64,000 bases of DNA from RPQJ01 sp963707145 (GCA_963707145.1 CAVPOQ010000003.1:62001-126000); one strand, 5' to 3'. Positions 35,569 to 44,662 are shown, counted from the stretch's first letter. Notes: a model not told the origin generated them from the sequence alone. A program made the numbers and translations.

Positions 35569-36231
35569 GTGGCCTACACGTATTCGATCGACGACCCGGC
35601 CAAGAACAGCAAGCGCCTGTTGGCGTTCGCGCTGGTCGTCCTGATCCACGTCCTGTTCGTGTGGATGCTGGCGTCCGGACTCGGCAAGAAGATTGTCGAG
35701 GTCGTGGTCGGACCGGTCGAGACCAGCCTCATCGAGGAGGCGCCGGAGGACGACGAGCCGCCGCCGCCGCCGCCGGAGTTCGACACCCCGCCGCCATACG
35801 TGCCGCCGCCCGAACTCTCCATCGACATCCCGGTCGATACCGGGCCGTCCACCGCGATCAGCAACGTCACCAGCGAGCGTCCCGTCGCGTCGGCGCCTGC
35901 GCCGGTCGCGGCTGCACCGAAGCCGGTCGAGCGGGAGGTCGTGCGCACGCCGCCGTCCACGCAGGGCAAGGGCGCACGCATCACCCAGCCCGAGTACCCA
36001 CCTGCCGCGCGCCGCGCGGGCGAGGAGGGCACCGTGACACTCAAAGTGCTCGTTACCGACGGCGGCCGCGCCGGGCAGGTCGAGGTCGCCAAGAGCAGCG
36101 GCTTCCCCAAGCTCGACGAAGCGGCCGTAAAGGAAGTGCAGCGCAACTGGCGCTTCGTGCCTGGCAAGGAGGACGGCAAGCCCGTCTCGATGTGGCACAC
36201 CTTCGCCGTCACATTCCGCCTGACCGACTGA
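35569..36231 (+). CDS. tonB: Energy transducer TonB
   Basis: A 220-residue periplasm-spanning protein that couples inner-membrane proton flow to outer-membrane receptors. One N-terminal membrane helix (LLAFALVVLIHVLFVWMLAS) is followed by an acidic and proline-rich spacer (EAPEDDEPPPPPPEFDTPP). The C-terminal TonB domain has PEYPPAARRAGEEGTVTLKV, SSGFPKLDEAAVKEVQRNWR and WHTFAVTFRL. GTG 35569 is chosen because GGAGGGG lies just upstream; ATG 35536 would add 11 residues. First gene of the tonB-exbB-exbD-exbD cluster. Confidence 0.93.
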   Translation: MAYTYSIDDPAKNSKRLLAFALVVLIHVLFVWMLASGLGKKIVEVVVGPVETSLIEEAPEDDEPPPPPPEFDTPPPYVPPPELSIDIPVDTGPSTAISNVTSERPVASAPAPVAAAPKPVEREVVRTPPSTQGKGARITQPEYPPAARRAGEEGTVTLKVLVTDGGRAGQVEVAKSSGFPKLDEAAVKEVQRNWRFVPGKEDGKPVSMWHTFAVTFRLTD

Positions 36232-36313
36232 TCACGATTCGCCGTCGCCGGCTCCCAGACTGTCGCCCACACCACAAAGACACTCACACGTTTCGCGAAA
36301 GGAAGTAACCCTC

Positions 36314-37036
36314 ATGGCCACCGAAAGCGTCTCTGTCGAAAACCCGTATGGTCTCCAGGCCCTGTGGGCCCAGGGCGACTTCATCGCGAAGGGCGTGCTG
36401 ATCCTGCTCGCGCTGATGTCTGCGTACTCGTGGTTCATCATCTTCACCAAGTGGTGGGAGCAGCGCCGCCTGCTCAAGCAGGCCGCCGAGGCCGAGAAGA
36501 ACTTCTGGGCCGCCGACAACATCAAGAACGGCGTCGGCAAGCTCTCCGGCAAGGGCAACATCTTCAGGGCGATCGCATCCGAGGCGATCGACGCGGCCGG
36601 ACACCACGATGCCCGCATGACGCAGGCGGTGCCGCTGCACGAGTGGATCGACAACGTGATCGCCCGCGGCGTGGCGCGCATCCACAGCGCGCTGCAGACC
36701 TCGCTCCCGTTCCTCGCCACGACCGGCTCGACGGCGCCGTTCATCGGCCTGTTCGGCACCGTGTGGGGCATTTACCACGCGCTGGTCGCGATCGGTGTCG
36801 CCGGCCAGGCGAGCATCGACAAGGTGGCCGGCCCGGTCGGCGAGGCGCTGATCATGACGGCCATCGGCCTGGCGGTGGCGGTGCCCGCGGTGCTCGGCTA
36901 CAACTACCTGCTCGGCCGCAACAAGCAGATCATGGAGCGCGTCAAGCTGTTCGCGAACGACCTCGAGCAGGTCATCGTGAGCGGTTCCCGCGTCGAAGGC
37001 GCGAACGCCAGGGTCATCTCCGGCGCGAAGAACTGA
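36314..37036 (+). CDS. exbB: ExbB/TolQ-type proton channel protein
   Basis: A 240-residue inner-membrane protein with three helices (about 26-46, 136-160 and 175-200) and a cytoplasmic domain between the first and second. Signature parts are TSLPFLATTGSTAPFIGLFG and TVWGIYHALVAIG in helix 2, and GPVGEALIMTAIGLAVAVPA in helix 3 (the MotA/TolQ/ExbB motif). It forms the motor with the two ExbD proteins and TonB. ATG 36314 follows GAAAGGAAG. Confidence 0.93.
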   Translation: MATESVSVENPYGLQALWAQGDFIAKGVLILLALMSAYSWFIIFTKWWEQRRLLKQAAEAEKNFWAADNIKNGVGKLSGKGNIFRAIASEAIDAAGHHDARMTQAVPLHEWIDNVIARGVARIHSALQTSLPFLATTGSTAPFIGLFGTVWGIYHALVAIGVAGQASIDKVAGPVGEALIMTAIGLAVAVPAVLGYNYLLGRNKQIMERVKLFANDLEQVIVSGSRVEGANARVISGAKN

Positions 37037-37067
37037 TCGCGCCGGCCTGCCGACGGAGGCAACGAAG

Positions 37068-37505
37068 ATGGGAATGACAGCGTCGGGAACGGGGATGGAG
37101 GAAGACGACAAGCCGATGTCGGAGATCAACACCACGCCCCTCGTGGACGTGATGCTGGTGCTCCTCATCCTGTTCCTCATCACCATCCCGGTGATCACAC
37201 AGTCTGTGAAGGTGGACCTGCCGAAGGCGGCCAACATTCCGACCCAGACCAAGCCCGAGAACATCAACATCGCGGTCGATGCGGCCGGCAACATCTACTG
37301 GAACACGGCACTCGTGCCCTCGCAGGAAGCGCTGCTCGATCGGATCAAGGTCGTCGCGGTCATGGATCCCCAGCCGGAGATCCACGTGCGCGGTGACCGG
37401 GCCACGATGTACGAGCACATCGGGCGCGTGATGGTGACGTGCCAGCGCGGCGGCATCCAGAAGGTCGGCTTCATCACCGAGCCCGACCGCTCGCTGGGCC
37501 GCTGA
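37068..37505 (+). CDS. exbD: ExbD/TolR-type protein, first copy
   Basis: A 145-residue protein with one N-terminal helix and a periplasmic domain. MSEINTTPLVDVMLVLLILF contains the Asp needed for proton flow (NTTPLVDVML); the C-terminal part holds PQPEIHVRGDRATMYEHIGR. It is 31 bp after exbB. Paired with a second exbD copy downstream, a layout common in Xanthomonadales-type TonB systems. Confidence 0.93.
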   Translation: MGMTASGTGMEEDDKPMSEINTTPLVDVMLVLLILFLITIPVITQSVKVDLPKAANIPTQTKPENINIAVDAAGNIYWNTALVPSQEALLDRIKVVAVMDPQPEIHVRGDRATMYEHIGRVMVTCQRGGIQKVGFITEPDRSLGR

Positions 37506-37541
37506 GGCGGCGCTCGCTCCGCTCACTAAGGAGAATCTCGC

Positions 37542-37955
37542 ATGGGAATGAGCATCGGCGGCGGCGAGGACGAACCGATGATGGACATCAACATGACGCC
37601 GTTGATCGACGTCATGCTGGTGCTCCTCATCATGTTCATCATCACGATCCCGGTGATGACGCACGCCGTGAAGCTGGACATGCCGCGGGCCACGAACGCT
37701 CCGCAGACCACGCAGCCGGTCGTGATCAACCTCGAGATCGATTTCGACGGTACGGTGCTCTGGAACGGAACGCCGGTGGAGATCGAGTCTCTCGAGGGCT
37801 ACTTCCGCCGCGAAGCGTCGATCGAGCCGCAGCCCGAACTGCACATCCGGCCCAGCAAGCGTGCGAAGTACGACGTGGTCGCGCGGGTGCTGGCCTCCGC
37901 GCAGCGTAACGGGATGCGCAAGATCGGGTTCGTGGGCAACGAGCAGTTCATGTGA
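37542..37955 (+). CDS. exbD: ExbD/TolR-type protein, second copy
   Basis: A 137-residue paralogue of the preceding gene, with MMDINMTPLIDVMLVLLIMF (proton-path Asp in MTPLIDVML) and PQPELHIRPSKRAKYDVVAR. AAGGAG lies ahead of ATG 37542. The two copies have clearly diverged in the periplasmic domain, so they probably have separate roles in the motor; XanB/ExbD2 of Xanthomonas, needed only for some substrates, is a known parallel. Confidence 0.92.
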   Translation: MGMSIGGGEDEPMMDINMTPLIDVMLVLLIMFIITIPVMTHAVKLDMPRATNAPQTTQPVVINLEIDFDGTVLWNGTPVEIESLEGYFRREASIEPQPELHIRPSKRAKYDVVARVLASAQRNGMRKIGFVGNEQFM

Positions 37956-37992
37956 TCGAAGCGCCGGGCTCCGCGCCCGGCTGTTCAAGCAG

Positions 37993-38023
37993 GCTGCCGG
38001 GGCGAGGGTCCCGGCAGTTTTTT
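37993..38023 (+). terminator. Rho-independent terminator of the tonB-exb operon
   Basis: CTGCCGGG pairs with CCCGGCAG around an 8-nt loop, followed by TTTTTT. It lies 38 bp after the second exbD stop and separates that operon from the TPR gene. Confidence 0.88.
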
Positions 38024-38067
38024 CACGTTAGAGGGGCCGCACAGCCCCGAGTCGAGGCGGATTGACC

Positions 38068-39279
38068 ATGAAGGCGACCTGGGTACTGACCGCGGCGCTG
38101 GCATTCAGCGGCGCAATCGGCGTGACAGCCGCACTGCTTGCCCCTGCCGTGGCGGAGGCGCAGCAGAAGATCGGGCCCAAGGTCGGCGTCCCGCTGAAGG
38201 CGGCGCAGGAGGCGCTCCAGAAGAAGAACTGGAACCTGGCACTCTCGAAGATCAAGGAAGCCCAGGCGGTTCAGCCGCGTACGTCCTACGAGGACTACAA
38301 GATCAACGAACTGCTCTGGTACGTGTACCTGCAGCAGGGACGCAACGCGGACGCCGCCCGCCTCCTCGAGCAACAGATCGCTTCCGGGCAGATGCCGGGC
38401 GGGGAGCGCGTCCAGCGCAGCAAGACGCTCGCGCAGCTCTATTTCCGCTCTGGCAACTACGCCAAGGCCATCCAGGTCGGCACCCAGTACCTCAAGTCGG
38501 CGCCTGGCGACCAGGACGTGCAGTTGCTGGTGGCCCAGTCCTATTACCAGCAGAAGGACTACAAGGCAGCCGTCGCGGCGGCCGACCGGATCATGAAGAA
38601 CGGGCAGCGTCCCAGCGAGGACCTGCTGCAGCTCGTGCTGCGCTCGAACTACGAGCTGAAGGACCAGGCCGGCACCGCCAAGGCTCTCGAGCAGCTGCTG
38701 ACCTACTATCCGACCCCGGCCACCTGGAGCCGGCTGCTCGACGGGTACATCCAGAAGACGAACCACGACCACGAGCTGCTCGCGCTGTATCGCCTCGCCG
38801 AGGACGTCGGCACGCTGACCAAGCCGCGCCAGTTCGTCGACATGTCGCAGGCACTGTTCGTGAGCGGCTTCGCCATCGAGGCGGAGCGCATCATGGACAA
38901 GGCGCTCGCGGCCAATCTATTCACTGGCGAGGATCTGGTGCGGGCGCAGCGCACGCGGGACACGGCGAAGCGCAAGGCCGACGAGGACCGCAAGACGCTG
39001 GCCGGCGCGGACAAGGCGCTCGCCGCGGCAAAGTCCGGCGATGCGGCGTACAACCTCGGCAAGCTCTACTTCAGCGCCGCCGAGTACGGAAAGGCCGCCG
39101 ATGCGATGCGCAAGGCACTCACACTGCCGGGCCTGACGGATGCCGACGACGCCAACATGGAAGCCGGCATGGCACTTGCCCGGCTCGGCAAGAAGGCCGA
39201 GGCGAGCAAGGCGTTCGACGCGGTCAAGGACCCCGGCTTCGCGGAAGTTGCGCGTCTCTGGAAGCTGCACCTGCGCTGA
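38068..39279 (+). CDS. Exported TPR protein A
   Basis: A 403-residue protein with a signal peptide (ATWVLTAALAFSGAIGVTAA...AEA) and helical repeats of TPR type: PLKAAQEALQKKNWNLALSK, AQLYFRSGNYAKAIQVGTQY, LLVAQSYYQQKDYKAAVAAA and LGKLYFSAAEYGKAADAMRK. No anchor is visible, so it should be periplasmic. It follows the tonB-exb operon behind a terminator and is paralogous to the convergent gene 39423-40706. TPR proteins accompany some TonB systems (for example in vibrios), so a part in TonB-dependent uptake is a fair inference, not shown. Confidence 0.8.
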   Translation: MKATWVLTAALAFSGAIGVTAALLAPAVAEAQQKIGPKVGVPLKAAQEALQKKNWNLALSKIKEAQAVQPRTSYEDYKINELLWYVYLQQGRNADAARLLEQQIASGQMPGGERVQRSKTLAQLYFRSGNYAKAIQVGTQYLKSAPGDQDVQLLVAQSYYQQKDYKAAVAAADRIMKNGQRPSEDLLQLVLRSNYELKDQAGTAKALEQLLTYYPTPATWSRLLDGYIQKTNHDHELLALYRLAEDVGTLTKPRQFVDMSQALFVSGFAIEAERIMDKALAANLFTGEDLVRAQRTRDTAKRKADEDRKTLAGADKALAAAKSGDAAYNLGKLYFSAAEYGKAADAMRKALTLPGLTDADDANMEAGMALARLGKKAEASKAFDAVKDPGFAEVARLWKLHLR

Positions 39280-39336
39280 GCGACGGCAGGGGATGGCGCG
39301 GCCCGCCTGCGCCGCAACGCCGAGGCACCGCACGAG

Positions 39337-39372
39337 AAAAAAATGGCCGCCGGGTCATGCGGCCCGGCGGCC
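39337..39372 (-). terminator. Rho-independent terminator for TPR protein B
   Basis: GGCCGCCGGG pairs with CCCGGCGGCC (10 bp) around an 8-nt loop; on the minus strand it is followed by seven T after one A. It lies between the two convergent TPR genes and is oriented to end the minus-strand gene. Confidence 0.88.
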
Positions 39373-39422
39373 TCGTCGCTTACGTAAGTCTCCGGTAGGT
39401 TTCCCGCTGACCGCCCCGGCGC

Positions 39423-40706
39423 TCAACCCCCAGGGGCTGCGGCGGGCGCCGGCGGGGCTGCGGCCGGGGCGGGCGACGTCGAGGTCTCGACATAGAGCTT
39501 CCACAACCGCGACACCTCGGCCAGCTTGGCGTCCTTGACGGCGTCGAACGCCGCGAACGACTCCTTGCCCTTGCCCGCGCGCACCCCGGCGATGCCGAGC
39601 AGCGCGTTCGCATCGTCCACGTCGGCCACTCCACCTTTGGCCAGACCCTTGCGGATCGCATCGGCGGCCTTGTCGTAGTCGCCGACGCTGAAGAACAGCT
39701 TGCCCATCGCGACCATCTCGTTGCCGGTCTTCGCCGTCGCAAGGGCCTTGTCGGCCCCCGGCAGTTCCTTGCGGTCCGCATCGGCACCGGAGCGCGCGCG
39801 CTGCAGGTCGGCCTGGGCGCGCGCCAACGACTCGCCCTGGAAGACGCCGGCGCCGACGCCCTGGTCGAGCACCTGCTTCGCTTCGGTCGGGAAGCCGCCG
39901 GCCAGCAGCATCGCGGCCGCCTCGGAGTACTCCTCGGGCTTGTTCATGGTCTTCGTGTCGTGAATGAGGCGATAGAGCGAGCGCAGATCGCGATCGCTCT
40001 TGGTCTCGTAGAGCTGGTTGTTGAGCAGGTCCTCCCAGTACTTGGGCGCCGGATAGAAGCGGATCAGCGACTCGAGGCTGCTGGTCGTGGCGGCCCGGTC
40101 CTTCATCTCGTAGCTGCTGCGCAGCCCGATCATGAGCAGCTGCTCGTCGGGCTTCGGCACGCTGCGGACCGTCTGGTCCACGACGGCGCGCGCGCCCGCG
40201 AAGTCGTTCTGCAGGAACTTGCTCTGCGCGACCAGCGCCGCCATGTCCTGGCTGGCGGGGTTCACGGCGAGCACCTTGCTGCCGTAGTCGGCGGCCTTGG
40301 CGTAGTCCTTGAGCTGGAAATTGAGCTGAGCGAGCGCCTTGTAGCGCTGCGGCAGGTCGGCTTCCGGCACGAAGCCCGAGACGGCGGCACGCGCCAGTGC
40401 CTGCTCGGCGCCCTGGTAGTCCTTCATCTGCAGCTTCGGGTACCAACTCAGTTCGTCGACCATGAACGCATCGTAGGGAGACTTCGGCTCGATCGCCTGC
40501 GCCTCGGCGAGCGCCGCGAGCGCGCCCTCCCAGTTCTTGGCCTGCATTGCTTCCTGTGCGGCCTTGAGCGACGGCAGCAGCTTGGCGCTCACCTTCGGCT
40601 GAGCGGTTGCCGCGATCGCCGTGGCGGGAGCGAGCAGTCCCGTGCCGACGGCTGTCACGCAGGCCGCCGCGATCGCAGCCGCCAGTACCAGGTTTGCTTT
40701 CTTCAT
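39423..40706 (-). CDS. Exported TPR protein B
   Basis: A 427-residue paralogue of the protein at 38068-39279. It has a signal peptide (ANLVLAAAIAAACVTAVGTG), then PSLKAAQEAMQAKNWEGALA, LAQLNFQLKDYAKAADYGSK, LAGGFPTEAKQVLDQGVGAG and the paired ending FDAVKDAKLAEVSRLWKLYV. It ends in an Ala/Pro-rich tail of about 20 residues that protein A lacks. ATG 40706 follows AGAGGAA. The gene pair faces each other tail to tail, suggesting an old inverted duplication. Confidence 0.8.
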   Translation of the reverse strand: MKKANLVLAAAIAAACVTAVGTGLLAPATAIAATAQPKVSAKLLPSLKAAQEAMQAKNWEGALAALAEAQAIEPKSPYDAFMVDELSWYPKLQMKDYQGAEQALARAAVSGFVPEADLPQRYKALAQLNFQLKDYAKAADYGSKVLAVNPASQDMAALVAQSKFLQNDFAGARAVVDQTVRSVPKPDEQLLMIGLRSSYEMKDRAATTSSLESLIRFYPAPKYWEDLLNNQLYETKSDRDLRSLYRLIHDTKTMNKPEEYSEAAAMLLAGGFPTEAKQVLDQGVGAGVFQGESLARAQADLQRARSGADADRKELPGADKALATAKTGNEMVAMGKLFFSVGDYDKAADAIRKGLAKGGVADVDDANALLGIAGVRAGKGKESFAAFDAVKDAKLAEVSRLWKLYVETSTSPAPAAAPPAPAAAPGG

Positions 40707-40789
40707 GACGTTCCTCTCGCGCCAGGACGCAGGCGCCGATCCGCGTATTCTATCGCCGCGCGCCGCCCGGCGCGCCCGATCGGAGTCGA

Positions 40790-41677
40790 TCAGTCGGCCT
40801 CGATCAGCTCGATCAGCTCGCCGGCGGGTCCCACGCAGATGCAGGCACGCCGGCCCGCATACGGCAGGCTGGCGATGCGCTCCGCCGGCCCCGCGCCGCT
40901 GCTCGGACCCTCCGGCAGGCGCTCGACCTCGAAGCTCACCATCGCGATGCCGGGCGGCAGTTCCCCCGGCAGGCACGGACGCGGGACCGCCCCTGCGGGC
41001 ATCTGGTCAGCCTCGATGTAGCACTGCCCGCCGACCGCGAGCGCGGCAATCGGGTGGCGGTAATCGGCCGGCAGGCCGTAGCGGACCGACAGCGTGGAGA
41101 CGACCGAGGGCATCGCCGGCGCGCGCGGCACGCCGAACTGCGCGTGGTAGTGATCCTGCAGGGCCTCGAGGCTCGCACCGCCGAGGATCACGATGAACAC
41201 GCGGTCCACGAAGCTGCGCGCCTGCGGCGTGTCGAAGGCCGCGAGCGGGCGCCTGATCTGCGTCAGGTACAGCACCTCGCGCGCGGGACCGACGACCTGC
41301 ATGGCGCGGATCGCGTCGCTGAAGGACAGGTCGGCCGGTGGTCCGATCACGCGGAACGGACTGTGCTCGAGGCGCCCGGCGAGCGCGTCGACGTCCTCGA
41401 CGACCAGTTCGGCGGCATTCCAGCCGAAGCAGGCGAGCGGTTCGTAGTCGGCGTAGAGCGGCCCCTCGACGAAGCGCAGGTAGGTCTCGGCGCCGCTTGC
41501 GGGCTCCAGGAGGACTGCTCGGCGGCCGGCGAGTCGCGCCCGCCCCCAGGCACGGGCGAGCTCGCGGCCGATCGCGCCGTCGTCGCTGACGCGGTAGCCG
41601 AGATGGCGCTGGTAGCAGGCCGTCGCTGCCGCGAGGTCGGCGACCGTGAGGGTGACGCAGGCGATGCGGCCGAGCAT
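40790..41677 (-). CDS. VOC-family (glyoxalase/dioxygenase fold) protein
   Basis: A 295-residue protein made of two vicinal-oxygen-chelate modules. The first begins at IACVTLTVADLAAATACYQR; the second contains VGPAREVLYLTQI and later the ending CICVGPAGELIELIEAD. Both have the beta-alpha-beta-beta-beta layout with a terminal Glu that is a metal ligand in active members, but the expected first His is not obvious. ATG 41677 is 10 bp after the stop of the isochorismatase-type gene. Probably part of the same minus-strand operon (CaiB, amidohydrolase, VOC). Reaction unknown. Confidence 0.7.
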   Translation of the reverse strand: MLGRIACVTLTVADLAAATACYQRHLGYRVSDDGAIGRELARAWGRARLAGRRAVLLEPASGAETYLRFVEGPLYADYEPLACFGWNAAELVVEDVDALAGRLEHSPFRVIGPPADLSFSDAIRAMQVVGPAREVLYLTQIRRPLAAFDTPQARSFVDRVFIVILGGASLEALQDHYHAQFGVPRAPAMPSVVSTLSVRYGLPADYRHPIAALAVGGQCYIEADQMPAGAVPRPCLPGELPPGIAMVSFEVERLPEGPSSGAGPAERIASLPYAGRRACICVGPAGELIELIEAD

Positions 41678-41687
41678 TGGAGATCGC

Positions 41688-42332
41688 TCAGTCGCCGGCG
41701 CCGGCACGCCGCAGGTATTGCTCGGCGAAAGCGAGGCTCACGACCTCCGCGTATTTCGCCTGCAGGTCGAACAGGCTCGCCTCGTGCGGGGCCGCGTGAC
41801 GGTCGCCCACCGCCTCGCGGACTACCAGCGGCACGAACCCGTGCTGGCAGGCGTCGAGCGCACTGGCGCGCACGCAGCCGCTGGTACTGACTCCGGCGAT
41901 GAGCAGCGTGTCCACGCCGAGGGACGTGAGCGTCGAGGCGAGCGAGGTGCCGAAGAACGCGCTCGCGTACTGCTTCATGATCACAGTCTCGCCGGGCGCT
42001 GGCTCGAGTCCTTCCGCGAAGGCGGCCAGCTCCGGGCGTGCGCCGTCCTCGAAGCAGGCGAGCGCAGGTACCTTGCGGAAGAACACCCCGCCGTCGCGAC
42101 CGCCCGGCTGGTAGCGCACGCCCGTGTGCAGCACCGGTACGCCGGCGCTGCGCGCCGTGCCGAGCAGCGCCTGCGCCGCGGTGCGGGCCGGCTCCGCGGC
42201 GGCGTAGAGCGGCGAGTCGGGCACCAGATACGCCCGCACGAAATCCACGACCAGCACTGCCGGGCGCCGGCCAGGCTCCAGGGTGCGGCCGAAGCCGCCC
42301 GCCGCGTAGTTGTCCGCGAGTGAGGGCGACAC
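41688..42332 (-). CDS. Isochorismatase-family cysteine hydrolase 1
   Basis: A 214-residue alpha/beta enzyme of the isochorismatase-like group. The catalytic triad is visible as Asp30 (VLVVDFVRAYLV), Lys120 (VIMKQYASAFFGT) and Cys153 (GVSTSGCVRASALDA), so it should hydrolyse a C-N bond, not isochorismate. N-carbamoylsarcosine amidase and nicotinamidase belong here. It starts at GTG 42332, 4 bp after the CoA-transferase stop. The TSGCVRAS motif is the one typical of N-carbamoylsarcosine-amidase-like members. Confidence 0.82.
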   Translation of the reverse strand: MSPSLADNYAAGGFGRTLEPGRRPAVLVVDFVRAYLVPDSPLYAAAEPARTAAQALLGTARSAGVPVLHTGVRYQPGGRDGGVFFRKVPALACFEDGARPELAAFAEGLEPAPGETVIMKQYASAFFGTSLASTLTSLGVDTLLIAGVSTSGCVRASALDACQHGFVPLVVREAVGDRHAAPHEASLFDLQAKYAEVVSLAFAEQYLRRAGAGD

Positions 42333-42336
42333 GGCT

Positions 42337-43548
42337 TCAGACCACCTTGCTGGCCTTGAGCTCGTCGTAGCGTGCCTGTGCGATTCCGAGCAGCCCGAGG
42401 TAGATCTCGTCGTTGTGCTGTCCCATCGCCGGGCTCGGGCTGCGCACTGCGCCTGGCGTCTCCGAGAGCTTCGGCGCGACGTTCTGCATCCGCAGTTCGC
42501 CGAAATCGGGATGCGGCACCGTCACGATGGCCTCGCGGGCCGCGAAATGCGGGTCCTCGAGCATCTCCGGCGCCCGGTAGATGAGGCCCGCCGGGACGCC
42601 GTGGCGGTCCATCAGAGCCAGCACCTCGCGCGTGTCGATCGCCTGCGTCCACGCCTCGACCCGGGCATCGAGCTCCGCCTGGTGTGCCCCGCGCGCGCCG
42701 TGCGATGCGTAGCGCGGGTCGGTGGCCAGGCCGGGCTCGCCCATGGCCTCCGCGAGGCGCGAGAACACCGTGTCCTGGTTGGCGGCGATCAGCACCATGC
42801 CGTCGCGGGTGCGGTAGACGTTCGAGGGCGCAACGTTCGGCAGGATCGCCCCGGTGCGCTCGCGGACGTAGCCCACCTTGTCGTACTCGGTGACGAGCGA
42901 CTCCATCATGTTGAGGACCGCCTCGTAGATGGCCGAGTCCACGACCTGGCCGCGGCCGGTCCGTTCGCGGTGGTGCAGCGCCGACAGCGCGCCGATGCAG
43001 GCGAAGGTCGCCGCCAGCGAGTCGCCGATCGAAATGCCCATCCGCGACGGGGGCGTGGACGGGTCGCCGACGACGTAACGCAGCCCACCCATCGCCTCGC
43101 CGATGGCGCCGAAGCCGGCCTGCCGCGAGTAGGGCCCGGTCTGCCCGAAACCCGAGACCCGGATCATGATCAGGCGGGGATTGATCGCGGAGAGTTCCGT
43201 CCAGCCCAGGCCCCATTTCTCCATGGTGCCCGGACGGAAGTTCTCGAGCAGGAAGTCGGACTTGGCCACGAGGTCCCTGAGCAGTGCCTGGCCCTCGGCC
43301 TGTCGCAGGTCGAGCGTGATCGCCTTCTTGTTGCGTGCGACGACCGGCCACCAAAGCGACTTGCCGCCGGCCTTCTCGCGACCCCACGACCGCATCGGGT
43401 CGCCTTGGCCGGGCGGCTCGACCTTGATGATCTCCGCGCCGAAGTCGCCGAGCAGCTGGCCGCAGAACGGACCCGCGAGCAGGGTCCCGAGCTCGATCAC
43501 GCGCAGGCCCGCGAGCGGACCCGCCTTGACGCTGGTTGGACTGGACAT
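42337..43548 (-). CDS. CaiB/BaiF family (class III) CoA-transferase
   Basis: A 403-residue enzyme that moves CoA from a donor acyl-CoA to a carboxylic acid. Seen: GLRVIELGTLLAGPFCGQLL, GDFGAEIIKVEPPGQGDPMR, DFLLENFRPGTMEKWGLGW, GFGQTGPYSRQAGFGAIGEA, the catalytic Asp176 in MGISIGDSLAA, and ERTGRGQVVDSAIYEAVLNM. ATG 43548 follows GAGG. It is divergent from the HMG-CoA-lyase-type gene, which suggests that the acid it activates is then cleaved by that lyase. Confidence 0.87.
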   Translation of the reverse strand: MSSPTSVKAGPLAGLRVIELGTLLAGPFCGQLLGDFGAEIIKVEPPGQGDPMRSWGREKAGGKSLWWPVVARNKKAITLDLRQAEGQALLRDLVAKSDFLLENFRPGTMEKWGLGWTELSAINPRLIMIRVSGFGQTGPYSRQAGFGAIGEAMGGLRYVVGDPSTPPSRMGISIGDSLAATFACIGALSALHHRERTGRGQVVDSAIYEAVLNMMESLVTEYDKVGYVRERTGAILPNVAPSNVYRTRDGMVLIAANQDTVFSRLAEAMGEPGLATDPRYASHGARGAHQAELDARVEAWTQAIDTREVLALMDRHGVPAGLIYRAPEMLEDPHFAAREAIVTVPHPDFGELRMQNVAPKLSETPGAVRSPSPAMGQHNDEIYLGLLGIAQARYDELKASKVV

Positions 43549-43623
43549 GCGAACCTCGACGGCGTGGGGACCGGGTTTTACCCGTGCGCCACACCGGGGG
43601 TCAAGGAATGCCCGCGCCCGCGG

Positions 43624-43652
43624 TTGGATCGGACCGGCGGCCCTTGTATGCT
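43624..43652 (+). promoter_or_regulatory. Promoter ahead of the lyase-hydantoinase operon
   Basis: TTGGAT (43624-43629) and TATGCT (43647-43652) with a 17-bp spacer lie 24 bp before the ATG of the HMG-CoA-lyase-type gene. Confidence 0.5.
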
Positions 43653-43675
43653 CGCCGCGCGGACACGGGGAAACA

Positions 43676-44596
43676 ATGACGACGCAGAATGCCATCGAGA
43701 TCGTCGAAGTGGGCCCGCGGGACGGCCTGCAGAGCGAGCCCGGCGTGCTGCCGACCGCCACCAAGGTCGAGTTCATCGAGCGCGCGATCGCCGCGGGGCT
43801 GCGGCGCATCGAGGTGACGAGTTTCGTCAATCCAAAGCGCGTGCCGCAGATGGCGGACGCGGAGGCGGTCATGGCAGCCTTGCCGCGCCGCGAGGGCGTG
43901 CACTACGTGGGGCTCGTACTGAACCTGAAGGGTTTCGAGCGCGCCGCCGCCGCCGGTTGCACCGAGATCGGCATGGCAGTGGTGGCGAGCGACACGTTCA
44001 ACCGCCGCAACCAGGGCGTTTCCACCGAGGAGTCCATTGCCGCGTGGCACGGGATCGCGTCGGCCGCGCGCCGCGCAGGCATCCGCGCGCAGGTCACGGT
44101 GTCTGCAGCGTTCGGATGCCCCTTCGAGGGCGAGGTCCCGGTCGCGCGGGTGGTGGACGTGGTGCAGCGCGTCGCGGAGGCGGAGCCGTTCGAGATCGCG
44201 CTCGCCGACACCATTGGCGTTGGCGTCCCAGCCCAGGTGACGGAGCTCGTCGGCCGGGTGCGCGAGGCCGCCCCCGGCGTGGCGCTGCGCTGCCACTTCC
44301 ACAACACGCGCAATACTGGCCTCGCCAACAGCTACGCGGCGGTGCAGGCCGGCGTCCGGACGCTCGACGCGAGCCTGGGCGGCATCGGGGGCTGCCCGTT
44401 CGCACCCGCGGCGACCGGCAACATCCCCACCGAGGACCTCCTCTACATGCTGCAACGCTGCGGATACGAGACCGGCGTCTCCCTCGCGGCGGCCATCGAG
44501 GCCGGCAAGTGGCTGCAGGAGCAGCTCGGGCGGCCCGTGCCCGGCATGCTCGTCAAGGCCGGTGATTTTCCGAGGCCCGCGCCGCAGGCGGCTTGA
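43676..44596 (+). CDS. HMG-CoA lyase-type enzyme
   Basis: A 306-residue TIM-barrel lyase. IVEVGPRDGLQSEPGVLPTA holds the catalytic Arg-Asp pair; VTSFVNPKRVPQMADAE, LADTIGVGVPAQV, LRCHFHNTRNTGLANSYAA (metal His pair) and LGGIGGCPFAPAATGNIPTE (catalytic Cys loop) match hydroxymethylglutaryl-CoA lyases. It cleaves a 3-hydroxyacyl-CoA into acetyl-CoA (or similar) and a keto acid. Its neighbours are hydantoinase genes, not leucine catabolism genes (no liuABC), so its substrate may be a related 3-hydroxy-diacyl CoA. Confidence 0.88.
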   Translation: MTTQNAIEIVEVGPRDGLQSEPGVLPTATKVEFIERAIAAGLRRIEVTSFVNPKRVPQMADAEAVMAALPRREGVHYVGLVLNLKGFERAAAAGCTEIGMAVVASDTFNRRNQGVSTEESIAAWHGIASAARRAGIRAQVTVSAAFGCPFEGEVPVARVVDVVQRVAEAEPFEIALADTIGVGVPAQVTELVGRVREAAPGVALRCHFHNTRNTGLANSYAAVQAGVRTLDASLGGIGGCPFAPAATGNIPTEDLLYMLQRCGYETGVSLAAAIEAGKWLQEQLGRPVPGMLVKAGDFPRPAPQAA

Positions 44597-44662
44597 GCGG
44601 GCATGAGACCGGCGGGCGCGCGCCCGCTGCAACCAGTACCACCGACAGCGACAGGTGACCGC

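Noticed and set aside
36232..36313. Separate promoter between tonB and exbB
   Set aside because: No convincing -35/-10 pair is visible, and the 82-bp gap is compatible with one operon.
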